A stretch of DNA of 64,000 nucleotides from Mercenaria mercenaria. Taxonomy: Eukaryota; Mollusca; Bivalvia; Venerida; Veneridae. The DNA lies in assembly GCF_021730395.1 (NCBI RefSeq), contig NC_069371.1:49052001-49116000 (forward strand), in the 5' to 3' direction. The notes under the pieces were generated by a model that was not told where the DNA came from, ran no database searches, and saw only the letters and a program-made list of their open reading frames with translations. Each line of letters begins with the position of its first letter. Positions within the stretch are counted from its first letter, which is position 1. Below, piece by piece: positions 1-11,383 of the stretch. The translations under genes and the position numbers were made by a program.

Positions 1-945
1 ATCATATATTTGATTATCTGAAAAAAAGGGGAAAAAAGAAAACAAAAGAAAAAAAAACACAACAAAACATAGCGGTGTACTTTAGAAAAACTCTGCACTT
101 GTTTTGCGCATAAGAATGTTAAACGACATTTTCTTGAAAAAGGAACACACGCATTCATAATATTTAGTATTTCTTTGATTCGAAAATACATATTTTGTAG
201 CAGTTTGAGTGGCATATGGTAAAATGAACAAAATCCTGCACCGAAAATTTTCATTTATTTTCTTTCAACGCACTGTGGAGATAGGGTTCAGCGTGGTTTT
301 CATACTCGCAAATTTACCTACAGATATATCTTTTCAACATTTATTATTTATTTTGTGTGTCCTTGCATTTCCCAAGCTGTTTCGAGTTTTCTATTTTTTC
401 TTCTACAACTTCTCTGGACACTTTATTCCAGATGGTACCAACAGCCACGAGGGTATGAGAGGAGAGAGGCCAGTACTCACTTTAATCGTAATCCCCAAGC
501 CACTGGTAGCATTTTCACGTCGTTCGTATGTCGTGGCTAAGGAGTGAATCCACGACACCCTGTACTCTTGGCGGGGTGCTCTACCACTTTTCACCGACAT
601 TCTTGATAAAGGGATAATTAATTTAAAGGGAAAGGAGGTGGAAGCAAGTATATTTATAAATTTTCCGATTAGAGAGACTTGGAAGTGAGTGAAACTATTT
701 TTTTTATTACGTAGACACAACACAAATAATGGAAATTTATAAACTAATCCGCCTTTATAAGCGCATATATGTTTCCCATTCAACACACTTTTGATGAAAT
801 ATAACGACCAAGTCTGTGTCAAGGTTTCAAAAAATATATAATGCGTTAGATAATGTTTGCCATAATAACATTGTTATCTTGTATTATATTTGTGCTGTGG
901 TCTTTTGTTTCACTTTCAATAAATGTTACCTTCATTAAAGCAAAT
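1..945. other. Non-coding stretch with a degenerate SINE head
   Basis: I see no supportable gene here; the open frames lack domain content, splice context and codon bias. On the minus strand at about 430-625 there is a worn tRNA-like head: an A-box-like run (GTGGTAGAGCACC) followed by a B-box-like run (GGATTCACTCC). This suggests an old tRNA-derived SINE. Otherwise the stretch is AT-rich with short poly-A tracts at the left edge. Confidence 0.45.
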
Positions 946-1260
946 GTCCGTAGCCTGGTGGTAGACCGCCCTGTCTTTATTGCGGGATGTCATGGGTTCA
1001 CATCCGGGTCTAAATAGCTCAGTGGTACAGTGTCCGCTTTGAGAGCGGGTGGCCAGGGGTCCGATCCCTGGCCGCGAAATACTAATGACGTGCAAAAATG
1101 GTACTGGTAACTGCCTTGCTTGGAGCCCAGTATTTAAAGGGAAAATAAGCCAACGTAAGTATCTGTTACAAGATATCTATCTTTTTCGCACAAGAGCTTT
1201 GTACCTCATGTTGTATGTTGATTATATGAGACGTTAAATAAAGCTTACCTTTACCTTTGT
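946..1260 (+). repeat. tRNA-derived SINE with two tandem tRNA-like heads
   Basis: Two tRNA-like heads follow one another. The first (about 946-1012) has GCCTGGTGGTAGACC and GGGTTCACATCC as A and B boxes. The second (about 1012-1075) has TAGCTCAGTGGTACAG and GGGTCCGATCCC. A non-tRNA body follows, ending near 1260 in ACGTTAAATAAAG plus CTTACCTTTACCTTT, a tail type seen in molluscan SINEs. The same kind of tail appears just upstream (about 920-940), so an older copy may lie next to this one. The internal promoter boxes imply former RNA polymerase III transcription. A functional tRNA is unlikely because the stems are imperfect and a SINE body follows. Confidence 0.7.
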
Positions 1261-3398
1261 TTAAGTACGTTTAAGTCACGTTAACGACATCTTCTTTAAC
1301 TATATAGGACAGATTTCTATCAACCATGCCAATAACAGGAAGCGGGCACAATATCTGGTTTATTTTATTGAGCCGCCGTAGATGTCTGAGGTCTTTTTGA
1401 CGTCGTTTTCTTCTGCGTCGTCAAATTTAAAGGTTTGTTAACGTCGATATATTATTATGATCCAGCTATTTTAACTATTTTGAACTCGATAGTGTGTTGA
1501 AGTATATAATAAACAACTTCTTCAAAGGCAATGACGCGACTGATATGGTTACTAGCACGCTTATGCCTATATGGGTACACTCGTGCTACGCCCTCCAGCG
1601 AGAATATTCCGGAATTTAAAACAGATGTTGACAATATCAAATAAACAAACAGACATATACATACTTTCAAAGACATGATACCTTTGTCGTAGTTCTATTT
1701 TTGCAATAGAAATGAAATATACTGAACAGTGTGCAACTTGTTTCATTTTGCGGTATGAAATATCTGCGAATTTTGCGAAAATGAAAGATGTCAGCCAAAT
1801 TTAATTTGGGCATAAGCTTGAGCAAAATAATGCCATGAAATGCATATGTATGTGAACTGATTTCTGTTGGTTACAAGAGGTAATTGTACAAATTAAAACA
1901 AAAGATTGAAGTAATTACCGGTTACTCGGCACTGAGAATATATTGGTAGTTATCAAATTATCCTTGCTACTAACATTTTGTTTGTCTTTCTTATGAATAT
2001 ATTCAAAAAGGTTTCCTCGTTCACTTTCGACGTTTCACAATTTTTGTAAACAACTATATTCCTTACATAGAAATATAAAACGCATGACAAAACAAATTTG
2101 CATTTTCCTGTTGCCTTTTATTTGAAGGTTTTGAGAGATTGACAACAGTTGCACACTAAGAAATTTATTCCCATTGTTATTTATTATGATTAAATTACAA
2201 ATGAAAATTTTCTTCCAAATGTTTACTAGAATTGTACAGATTTAATTTTTTGTCGCACTTCTTGTGTTTACTGAGATGTCATTATTAGAGCCTTATCTTG
2301 AACAGTACTGAAATCCAAGGATGATTTTTAAATGTTGTAACCTTAAAATCAATATTCAAAGACATGAAGCTGGCAAAATGCATATGCACATAATTAATAT
2401 TAAATTATTTGAAGATAATACTCTAAAATGTGAAAAAAAGAATCGACTTTAGTACAGGCAATAAAAACAAGGTAACATATGACACTTTTTTTTTATTCAA
2501 AAATCACAAACAAGTAACTTGCAAAATGTCTTGTGGTGGTATATGACCATTAATGTATACAGAAGGCCAAAAGTTCTGCACGGTCCCTTAATTCTGATAT
2601 AAATCAAATAAATGTTATTTTATTGAGATATTTGTAAACGGACAGAGTTTTGATTTCGTAATACCAACAAACAGAAGTCACAAAACCAAATACTTGAAAC
2701 AGGTAGACCATTAATAATACATGTACATACGAAAACTCAAAAATTTCTTTTAAGTTGTAGCTATTATTATAAAAATCCTAATCTGATCTTCAGGACTTCA
2801 AACAGCTAGATATTATACAGTCCTTTTAAGTATAGCTGTCAAAGGATATTGAAAGCTATATCTCACATGTATCTCACACTTCTGTCGTCATCAGCACTGC
2901 AGTTATTACTAATTGTATATTGGAATTTCAGATTTTAACTTGACATTACAACCAACACACTAGGTAAACTTGCAGACACATATTTTCGTGCATGTGCAAG
3001 TCAAACTGATACATTGACAACTACCACAGTACGTTAGATGTGTTGAATTTCGACATAAAATTTACAAGACGTAAACAAAATAGAGCCAACATTAGACCAA
3101 ACGTATCTAATATAGCAATTGATATCCAACTTAAGCTGTTTAAAGTATACAATTAAATGATAGGTTCACGATTAGTCTTAGACATATCGAGTCCATTTTC
3201 CACCTATAAATTTCTTAATGAAAATAAATGTAAATAAAAGACACTTCTAGCTTACATCAAATTAAGAAATTAAACCGGATGAAATAATTATGCCAATTTT
3301 GAACGTCTATTTGCCGGACACAGCCCTGGTATGTGTGACAAAGACACAATATTGTTACGCCCCTCTTAACCGGTCTAGATTTTGTCAGGATAATTCGG
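1261..3398. other. Intergenic, no gene seen
   Basis: AT-rich sequence without a supportable coding region. The short open frames, including a 73-residue one near 1455-1676 on the minus strand, show no recognisable motif or exon context. Confidence 0.5.
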
Positions 3399-4008
3399 TT
3401 AAGGTAATTCTGCACGTTTGGATCGAAATATTTTCTACAATGTAGAATTTGATTAAAACCTGATTTTTCAAAACTTTAGAATATACTTAGAAAATTCAGC
3501 AAATAAAAATGATAGGGTCGTGTGCTTGATTTTTTGCTAGACTGATTTGAAATATTTGGACCTCACGCATTTTTTTCATAATGGGAGTCTATGGGAAAAT
3601 TACAACATTCATATCATTTTCGTCAAAAGAAATTTTTCTATAATGCAGATTTTAATGAAACTTCTCACAGTCGTAAATAAATATATGGTCTATGACATGG
3701 TAAAATAAAATGTATAGGTCCGTGTGCTTATGTTTGAGCTATTTGACAAAACTTAAAGTGAACCGCACATTTCAAGACAATTTAAGACATTATTTTAAAT
3801 TATTTAAACGTCACAGATGTTTTGATATGATATATTAACTTTAGAGAGATAGACTAAGTAACAATGCCATTAAAATACATTTACTCATGAGTTGCCATTA
3901 ATTCATAAAATGATTTTCATTTCCGTATCCTTGCTTTATTCTACGTTTTCCGGAAAAATAACGATACGCCATCACTTCCGGTTTATCAAACGTACAGAAC
4001 TACCTTAA
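3399..4008. mobile_element. TTAA-bounded MITE (piggyBac-like ends)
   Basis: The two ends are near-perfect inverted repeats: GGTAATTCTGCACGTTTG at the left and CAAACGTACAGAACTACC at the right, differing at two positions. Each end abuts TTAA (3399-3402 and 4005-4008), the target duplication used by piggyBac transposons. The 610-bp interior carries no transposase frame, so this is a non-autonomous element if the reading is right. TTAA next to an inverted repeat can also be part of the palindrome itself, so the superfamily call is tentative. Confidence 0.6.
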
Positions 4009-4093
4009 CAAGGGTTGCAACATGAAATTCCAATTTAATTATCTTAGAATTAAGGCTGGAGAAGGGATTGTCTTTTAAATTAACTAATTCTAA

Positions 4094-5165
4094 ACAAGAG
4101 CGCCGCTAAGCGGGGCAATATACTCCCGAAGGGTTACATCAGATGATCGGAGCAAAATTTAAAGAACTTGACTGTTGAAGTCCAACGGACAGGAACAACA
4201 AAAAGAAGAAATGCCAAAAAAAAATCTAAGTGAACAAAAAACTTTTTACCAGGTAAAGTTATGTTAAAAAACATCTAAAAATTGGATGTACCATCCATGT
4301 TGTACCACAGAAAAGTGGTCTCGGTTTTTCCCTAGGGCCAATAATAAAAAAGTCTCAAAATAAGCTATTTATAGTAACAAAAAAAGGAAGTAATTCAAAA
4401 AAAATATTGTAAGAGAACAAACAGGGGATCTGCCAAAAAGAAACAAGAGCACTGCAATGCAGAGCAATATACACAAAGCAAAGTCATATATGACCTTTGA
4501 CCGCTAAGTGTGACCTTGACCTTGAAGCAAGTCATCCAGAACATGCGCTCTGCACGTCGCCCCAGTGTGGTGAACATTTGTGCCAAGTTTCTTTGAAATC
4601 CTTCAAGCAGTTCAAGAGTTACAGAGCAGACACGAAACACACTCATATGACCTTTGACCCCTGTGACCTTGACCTTGGAACGAGACGTCCAAAACATGCA
4701 CTCTACACGTCGTCTCAGTGTGGTGAACATTTGTGCCAAGTTTCTTTGAAATCCTTCAAACTGTTCAACAGTTACAGAGCGGACACAGCAAAGTCATATA
4801 TGACCTTTCACTCCTAAGTGTGACATTGACCTTGAAGCTAATCATCCGAAACAAGCACTCTGCACGTTGTCTCAGTGTGGTGAACATTTGTGCCAAGTTT
4901 CTTTGAAATCCTTCAAGGAGTTCAAGAGCGGACACGAAACACACTCATATGACCTTTGACCCCTAAGTGCGACCTTGACCTTAAAACGAGACATCCAAAA
5001 CATGCGCTCTGCACGTCGTCTCAGTGTGATGAACATTTGTGTCAAGTTTCTATGAAATCCTTCAAAGGGTTCAACAGTTACAGAGCGGACACGAAATTGT
5101 TAACGGGCGGACGGACGGACAGACACCGGGGGTATAACACAATACGTCCCTTCGGGTGTATAAAA
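4094..5165 (+). mobile_element. Non-autonomous element with ~155-bp internal tandem units
   Basis: The left end contains CAATATACTCCCGAAGGG (about 4116-4133). The right end contains CCCTTCGGGTGTATA (about 5148-5162), its inverted counterpart. Between them lie about four diverged units beginning with CATATGACCTTTGACCCCTA-like sequence near 4486, 4645, 4795 and 4947, a spacing of about 150-160 bp. They are rich in TGACCTTGACCTTG. A GGACGGACGGACAGAC tract precedes the right end. A second start-like sequence at about 4442 (ACAAGAGCACTGCAATGC) resembles the one at 4094, so two partial copies may be nested. The layout recalls bivalve 'pearl' elements. Open frames here are repeat-derived. Confidence 0.65.
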
Positions 5166-7354
5166 ATGGATGACGAACACTGAAACTTTAGTTACACACT
5201 GTTTAATAAAGGTCTGTATGACCTTAGATAATGACAAATTTACAATAATAACAACAATACAGAAAAAGATAGTTCAGTTTCAAAATGCACCAGATTGGGT
5301 TAAACCCATTCAGTTTCAATGTAGGTCTTCTACAATTCCAGAATGCAATATGAGATCTTAGATTATGAATATCAAACTGATAATTAACCAAGTTTCAGTT
5401 AAAATGCGTTTTATATGACTTGGTATATATAAAATGATACTGTTGGTCAAGTTACCAAAAAGTAGCAAGTTCACTATGTTTAATAGAAACTCTTAAATAA
5501 TGGATCAATGACCGGTATCTAATAAACTGTTATCAGTGTTAAAAATCTCAACACATCAAATCAACAGGTTTATATACCTCGAATTCGGTTCATGTTACCG
5601 GTTCTGCCGAGTTCGTCCAACTTCTGTTCTACTGTAACGGTCAAACTGTTGTTGTTATTGTTACTCAGTATCACGTGACCCTTACATGACGTAACGAGAA
5701 GCCAAATGACAACAAACAAAATGGCGCGCTATACTTGGAACTTGTTTAGATGGAGATATATTGGGTACTACATGTTATGTTATGTTAATGATTCTTAAAC
5801 ATTCAAATATAATAATGATAAAATGATTCACGATATCCTTCATTATTATGAGATGAAATGCAGTAGCTGATCTGGATCAAAGTGTTGTACTTTCGGTTGA
5901 CACAAACATTGTTCTTAACAATATGTATATATAGAGAGAGATCCAGAGAAGTAAAGAAAATGCTAACCTCAAGAAATCCATGATCGATATTCATATTTCG
6001 AGAGATAAACATTTTTCGTATCACCCTCTAAGGAAATTATGAATAAAATGATTATTAAACGAACAATTTAAGAAATGTAAATAATTTTTGATGTCTACCT
6101 TGCAATGGAACTGTCGTGAAAAGGGAAAGTTCTAGAGATCGCTTTACTTATATAGATGATGAATTGTCTCTCTTACACAAAAAGAAATCTAAGGAGGCCC
6201 TTATGAGATATTTGGTTCCGGTGAGTACTGAATAAAATATTTACCCATAAACGAATAAATAGAAATAATATTAATTACATTCAACATAATAGAATGTCTG
6301 ATTTACTGATATAACAAGTTGAACGTAAAGCATTAACAACATTATAAACACAAGCACATTAAAACAGCCTTCTTATACATTTCAGCCATGAATATTATAG
6401 CGATCGAAAAAGAACATTTGATATCCATTCAGGTCGTTGCACTGTTAATAGATAATTCTTGACCAGTGTTTCCAGTGACAAAAAGGTTAAGTTAACGGTA
6501 GGTGACGTTGAAGTAATTCGAAACGTTCACCTGGTGATGTTAAACGTGGAACCATGGATCTACAGCCTGTCTAATGTAATTTCGGTTACATTCCAATACC
6601 GAAATAACAAAACGTTGGCATTGTCGTTTTAAAGTGTTGTAATATAAGATATTTAGGAACTAATTGCCTTATTTTGATTAGAATAAATCTGATTTGAATA
6701 ACTATAATTTAATGAAATAGAAGTCAGGAAATTTTGAAAAAATGGTTGTTCATAAATTGTAATCGACTTAAACAAAAAAAGTTTTTTTTTTAAATGCTCA
6801 AAGTGAATTTTGTATAACGTAAATCACAGCACGAGTTACACGTGCACAGAAATAGTTTTACAAAAGAAACCACCATATTTGATCAAATTTAATAGTTGAT
6901 AATATTTGAACAAATTAAAGTGTATTTGAATACAAGTTGTAAAATGAAATAATTGCCATGGATGTGGTGCTTTAAAGTAATTGAGAATACAGAAATATAT
7001 TTAAGTGTCATGTACTTTATTCATTATACTATACGCTGATTTCTGAACTAGGACATAAATGAACTTCAATGTATTTCCATAAAATTGGAAATTAAATTTC
7101 GATTCATCATTGTATGACAATTTTTTTTCATTTTTGTCGACAGGTAATTTTGAAAAAATGATGAAATTTTGAACGAATCCGACGGTCTTAAACGAGGATG
7201 TAGTCTTATTTTTCACTTATATCTCAATGATTTATCAAAAAGCATAAGATAAAAATAATTTATCCATCCGATAATGGATTTATGCGATAAAATATATTCC
7301 ATACACAATTTATCACTTATTTTGGAGCTTTGAACCATTTGTATATGTTCAAAG
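5166..7354. other. Intergenic, no gene seen
   Basis: No coding region or named repeat could be supported. The downstream flank of the B-box gene on the minus strand runs into this region. Confidence 0.5.
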
Positions 7355-10300
7355 CTATTGTGCAACATTAAACTCAAATATTTTTATAATGTTTTTTTCG
7401 TAGGCTGGGAGATACAAGCGACCAGTCCGACAATTAAAACACAACGCCTGTGCCAACGGAGTATCATGTATGACGGCAAATTCAAATGAACCATTTCCAC
7501 TAAGCTGTGCAACGTATCTTGGCTCACACACAAATACTTTTCCATATTCAGCGATTGCTAAACCGTCTGCGTATTTCAGCTCTGCCTTAGATATATTAAG
7601 AACACTACTATCTCGCCCGAGTGTAGCAACACATTTTTCTTCACCATTTGCACAAATATATAATGTCAGTCCATTAATACTAGAACATATGCTGTGGATA
7701 TTTCTGTGTGAAAAAAGTTTCTCTCCTTTTAGAAAGTCAACACACTTCTTCATTGTTGTTCCGTCATTATCGCACATGTATACACATGTTTCATCAGAAA
7801 CATAAAATGTGTCGTCTCTGTAACATATTCCTCTACAAGAAAAGTTAACATCAATTGATCTCAAGGGAATAAAAGATGTATCACAAACAAAAATTTGGAT
7901 TTTCTTTTCGTTTGTAAGACAAACGGCAATTTTGTTTTCTTCCACGCAACAAACTTCATACGGTTCTGACGAAAGGTTACAGTCATTTGTGACCGTCAAC
8001 TTGCAGCAATCAAGTAACTTAAGTGTTTTATTTGCCGCATCGGAGAAAACCACTGAGCCATCGGGAAGGACACACGACCCATAAATGTTGCATTGCTTTG
8101 AATCTGAGCTCAATCTGATGTCGATCGTGCCTTTGGGAACGAAACTATAAAGACGGGGCATTATTTGTACTTTTCCTATGCATAAGTGTCTCGCCATCAT
8201 TACCTCGGTTGCATGATCGAGAACAAACTTCACTCTACCTCCAAGCTTAATCTTTTCAACTTCTGTACAGCTTTTTTCAGCTGCTAATGCAATGCTTTGG
8301 TTCAATTTTACATTAACAAATGCCTGAGACTGATTTTGGTTAGTTGATGTGACGACATATTTAGTTTTCTCCACATTTTCTAGTTGGTGTTTAAGTGTAT
8401 CAATATATTCATTTGCGTCATCTTTCAGTTCATTGTATTTTTTCTCGATATCAGAAATCGCAGTTCGTTCAGACTCTTTGATTCGCTGTTCAAGTATTTT
8501 TGTTACTGTTTTTATAGTTTCTATTTCGGTCGATTTGTTTGTTTGTAGGTTTTTCCTCTCATTTTCAAATGTGTTAAGAAATCCTTTTAACTTCGATTCG
8601 ACACCATTTAAGCGTTGTAAGAAATTTGATGGTACTGCTGTGTTTGTTGCAACAAATTCAGGAATGTAAAACACGTCAGGGCATGCTCTGGAAAAAAATA
8701 TAGATCGTTTACATAAGAGCACATTATACTCTTAAACTCATTATAAATGAAATCTGTAAATCATTAATTTCTTTAGTGAGAGTATTGCATTCAATATGCT
8801 TATAAATATGTAAGTAAAAGCTAAAGTCATTGAAACTCAATTAAAAAGATAAAGATATTGCATTGTTGTCAATCGGTATCTTTTAGATACAAACAATGTC
8901 ATTTTTTTAAACAGTGAATGTAACTTGAATTGAACAGAAACTAATAATCAGTATATAACATTATCTACAGTATTCAAGAGTTAATCAAGAATGTCGTTTA
9001 AACTCGATATTTTATCTTCAAACATAATATGAGCAAAATCATTTTCAAAGCATTAAGTGTGACATAAAATAATTTGAATACATGAATCCTCTATGTATCG
9101 ACGCATAACACTATGTTTAACAAAGGTTCGTTACAATAATATATTAATAAGATAACAGTTTATTCGATCTAAAAATCTTAATTAAAGATTAAAGTAATGA
9201 TGAACTTTATCACATGACTTCAAAGTTCGAAAAATTTTTTTAGAATAAACTATTTGCAGAAAGTCATACCTTTATAAGATATTTATGTTATTTTCTATGG
9301 ATTGATCTCTTTGCTGTCAATATTCAAATACGTTATTTACAAGGCCTACTCAAAAGCTTTTTGTATCAGTTATTCATAGGTATAACGCGTGTTTCTTTTT
9401 CGTGTAAAGGCATCTTCAAATTCCCGAGGGATTGGTTGATGTCATAGCTTGGAAGGGCGAGGGTACCGTCGTATCCCGAAGGATTCTGCAGATGTTATAT
9501 AACGATATGAACATGAGTTACCGCATTTTAGCAGAACTTGTAAAAAAATAACTATAAAAAGAATATATTGTGCATGACATTCGCTGTTTGATCACGTTCA
9601 AAAGTATAGTATCAGTTATGGGGTCAAAATATGCTTGCGCTTTACCATGGAACGCGCATAATGCCAAACAAAGATGTTTTATGCTTGACTGTTTCTTTTT
9701 TGACCTGTTTCCTTCAATTTGATTGGCTAACAGATTTTTTTTTACAAGTGTGTAAAACAAATTTATTCGGATAACTTTGTGCTGCTCCCTATCTTGGACT
9801 ACTTTTTTACTTGTTTGGAGCAGTTCAAAATACTTAAAAGTTACTGGCTTGAAAACAATGACTGTAAAAAGAAACAACAGTAATAAATATCATATTTATA
9901 TTTTTTTGTTTTTCCACACTTGTTAAACCCGAAATCTCGTTATTGGATATGTGTACTTCGGTTTCGGAATTTACAAGTGTGTAAAACAAAAGAATATGAC
10001 ATTCATTCCTTTAATATATGTCCATTTAACAATAGAAATTGAAATTTGGACGAACACATAATAGTACATATATCTCCATTTAAAATGATTATTGAACGAA
10101 TATGTTACCTGTGATCCACAGCCATACACGTTCCACACCCAATCATGTCATGATTCTGACAGAACATGTCCACAGTTTTGAAGTTGTGTCTCTCACATCG
10201 TTCTGTCGGAACCATGAGTAATTGTCCACTATGACCATCTTCCTTATCCAGGAGTTTATGCCTCTTCAAAGCCGGAAGTGTTGAGTGTAATTTCAAACAC

Positions 10301-10434
10301 TCAGAACAGTAGTACTCCTGACAATCTACGCAATATTTTTCAGCTTCCCTGTTTTTATCTTGTTCTTTACACGCTGAACATAATATATTAAACGTTTCTT
10401 CGGAGGTATTTCCTAGAACAAAGCTCGAGGCCAT
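7355..10434 (-). CDS. Double B-box, coiled-coil, beta-propeller protein without RING (TRIM-like)
   Basis: Two exons, 10434-10109 and 8687-7355, joined at CAG/GTAA and TTCCAG/A. The joint falls inside an Arg codon and completes the second B-box, giving 552 aa. B-box 1 uses C19, C22, C35, C38, C43, C46, H50 and H59. B-box 2 uses C80, H83, C92, H95, C100, C103, H108 and C111, so its last ligand comes from exon 2. Residues about 130-205 are a Lys/Glu-rich coiled coil. Residues about 300-552 hold repeated blades of the NHL/six-bladed-propeller kind (GSCVLPDGSVVFSDAANKTL is one). The translation starts directly before B-box 1, so there is no RING domain and no expected E3 catalytic module. Such genes are greatly expanded in bivalves and often annotated TRIM56/TRIM71-like. 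A role as an adaptor or immune regulator is inference. The 1.4-kb intron holds a palindromic repeat. Confidence 0.85.
9380..9530. repeat. Diverged copy of a short palindromic repeat, intronic
   Basis: This part of the B-box gene intron shares blocks with 32104-32250, namely GGTATAACGCGTGTTT near its left end and AAGGATTCTGCAGATGTTAT near its right end. In the other copy these blocks lie within clear inverted arms. It is probably a worn MITE copy. Confidence 0.4.
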
Positions 10435-11383
10435 CCTTGTATTTTTTCTTGTGTTTTAGTTCCTTTATCCACCGTGTATGTATTATAATAAAACGTGACT
10501 TATTCAGTATCCAAAACGTACCTTATAATACGAAGAAGCTCAACGTTTGCTCTAGATATTATCAAGTTATCAATTCGACCGCCACACTAACCGCATTGTC
10601 AAATATTGGTCTATATCACATAGATATAGTCATGCGGCCTAAAAGTGTTATCTATATTTTCAAAACATGTATAGACACCGTTATTGGATATAGATTATGC
10701 TCATCTAAGGGAAATAATATAGAAATTTGAATTGATTGATAAATCTAAATGGGTTATTGTCATTCAAAATGTGCGTTTGTTCACATCTGTGCTTACATGT
10801 TTAACTTCAAGTATTTATTCCTTGACAGAAATTATCCTAAAAGGTTGTTGATAAAGCACTTGATGAGATAAATGTGTGTAACGAAAGTGATGCTTTTATC
10901 AAAATTAAGAGAGACTACAATAATGTTATAATATTTGTTATAGAGTGTAATCCGTCATTTCCTAATATAGGTAACATAATTAATAAGTACTGGGATTTTT
11001 TTAACGTTTATAAAGTAACCCAACGAACTGTATATTGGCATTTAGACGTCCTAGAAATTTTAAAGATACATTAGTTAAAACAAAATATTTATCTACCAAT
11101 ACATATCCACATTTTATGTCTAGTAAATATAACAGACCAAGATGTACACATTGTTTAACATTTGTGAAAGTGACAGTTTTAGTAGTTGACAACATTGTAC
11201 GAATTACAAACTGAAGCATAATGTAGACTGTACCAGTAACAATGTTATTATAATAAATATTTAATAACATGTAGAAAATTTAATATACAGTATTTTGGTG
11301 AAACTAGCCACCAAGCTTCTCACCGTATGAATAGCCATAGATTTGACATCCACAATTGTTTTGATCGAGATTTTTATAGCAGT

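Noticed and set aside
4395-5183. Cys-containing open frames with SQCGEHLCQVS repeats
   Set aside because: They are produced by the ~155-bp tandem units of a mobile element, on both strands.
9518-9877. A 119-residue minus-strand open frame inside the B-box gene intron
   Set aside because: No motif, no splice sites in frame, and it overlaps repeat-like sequence. The flanking exons join in phase without it.
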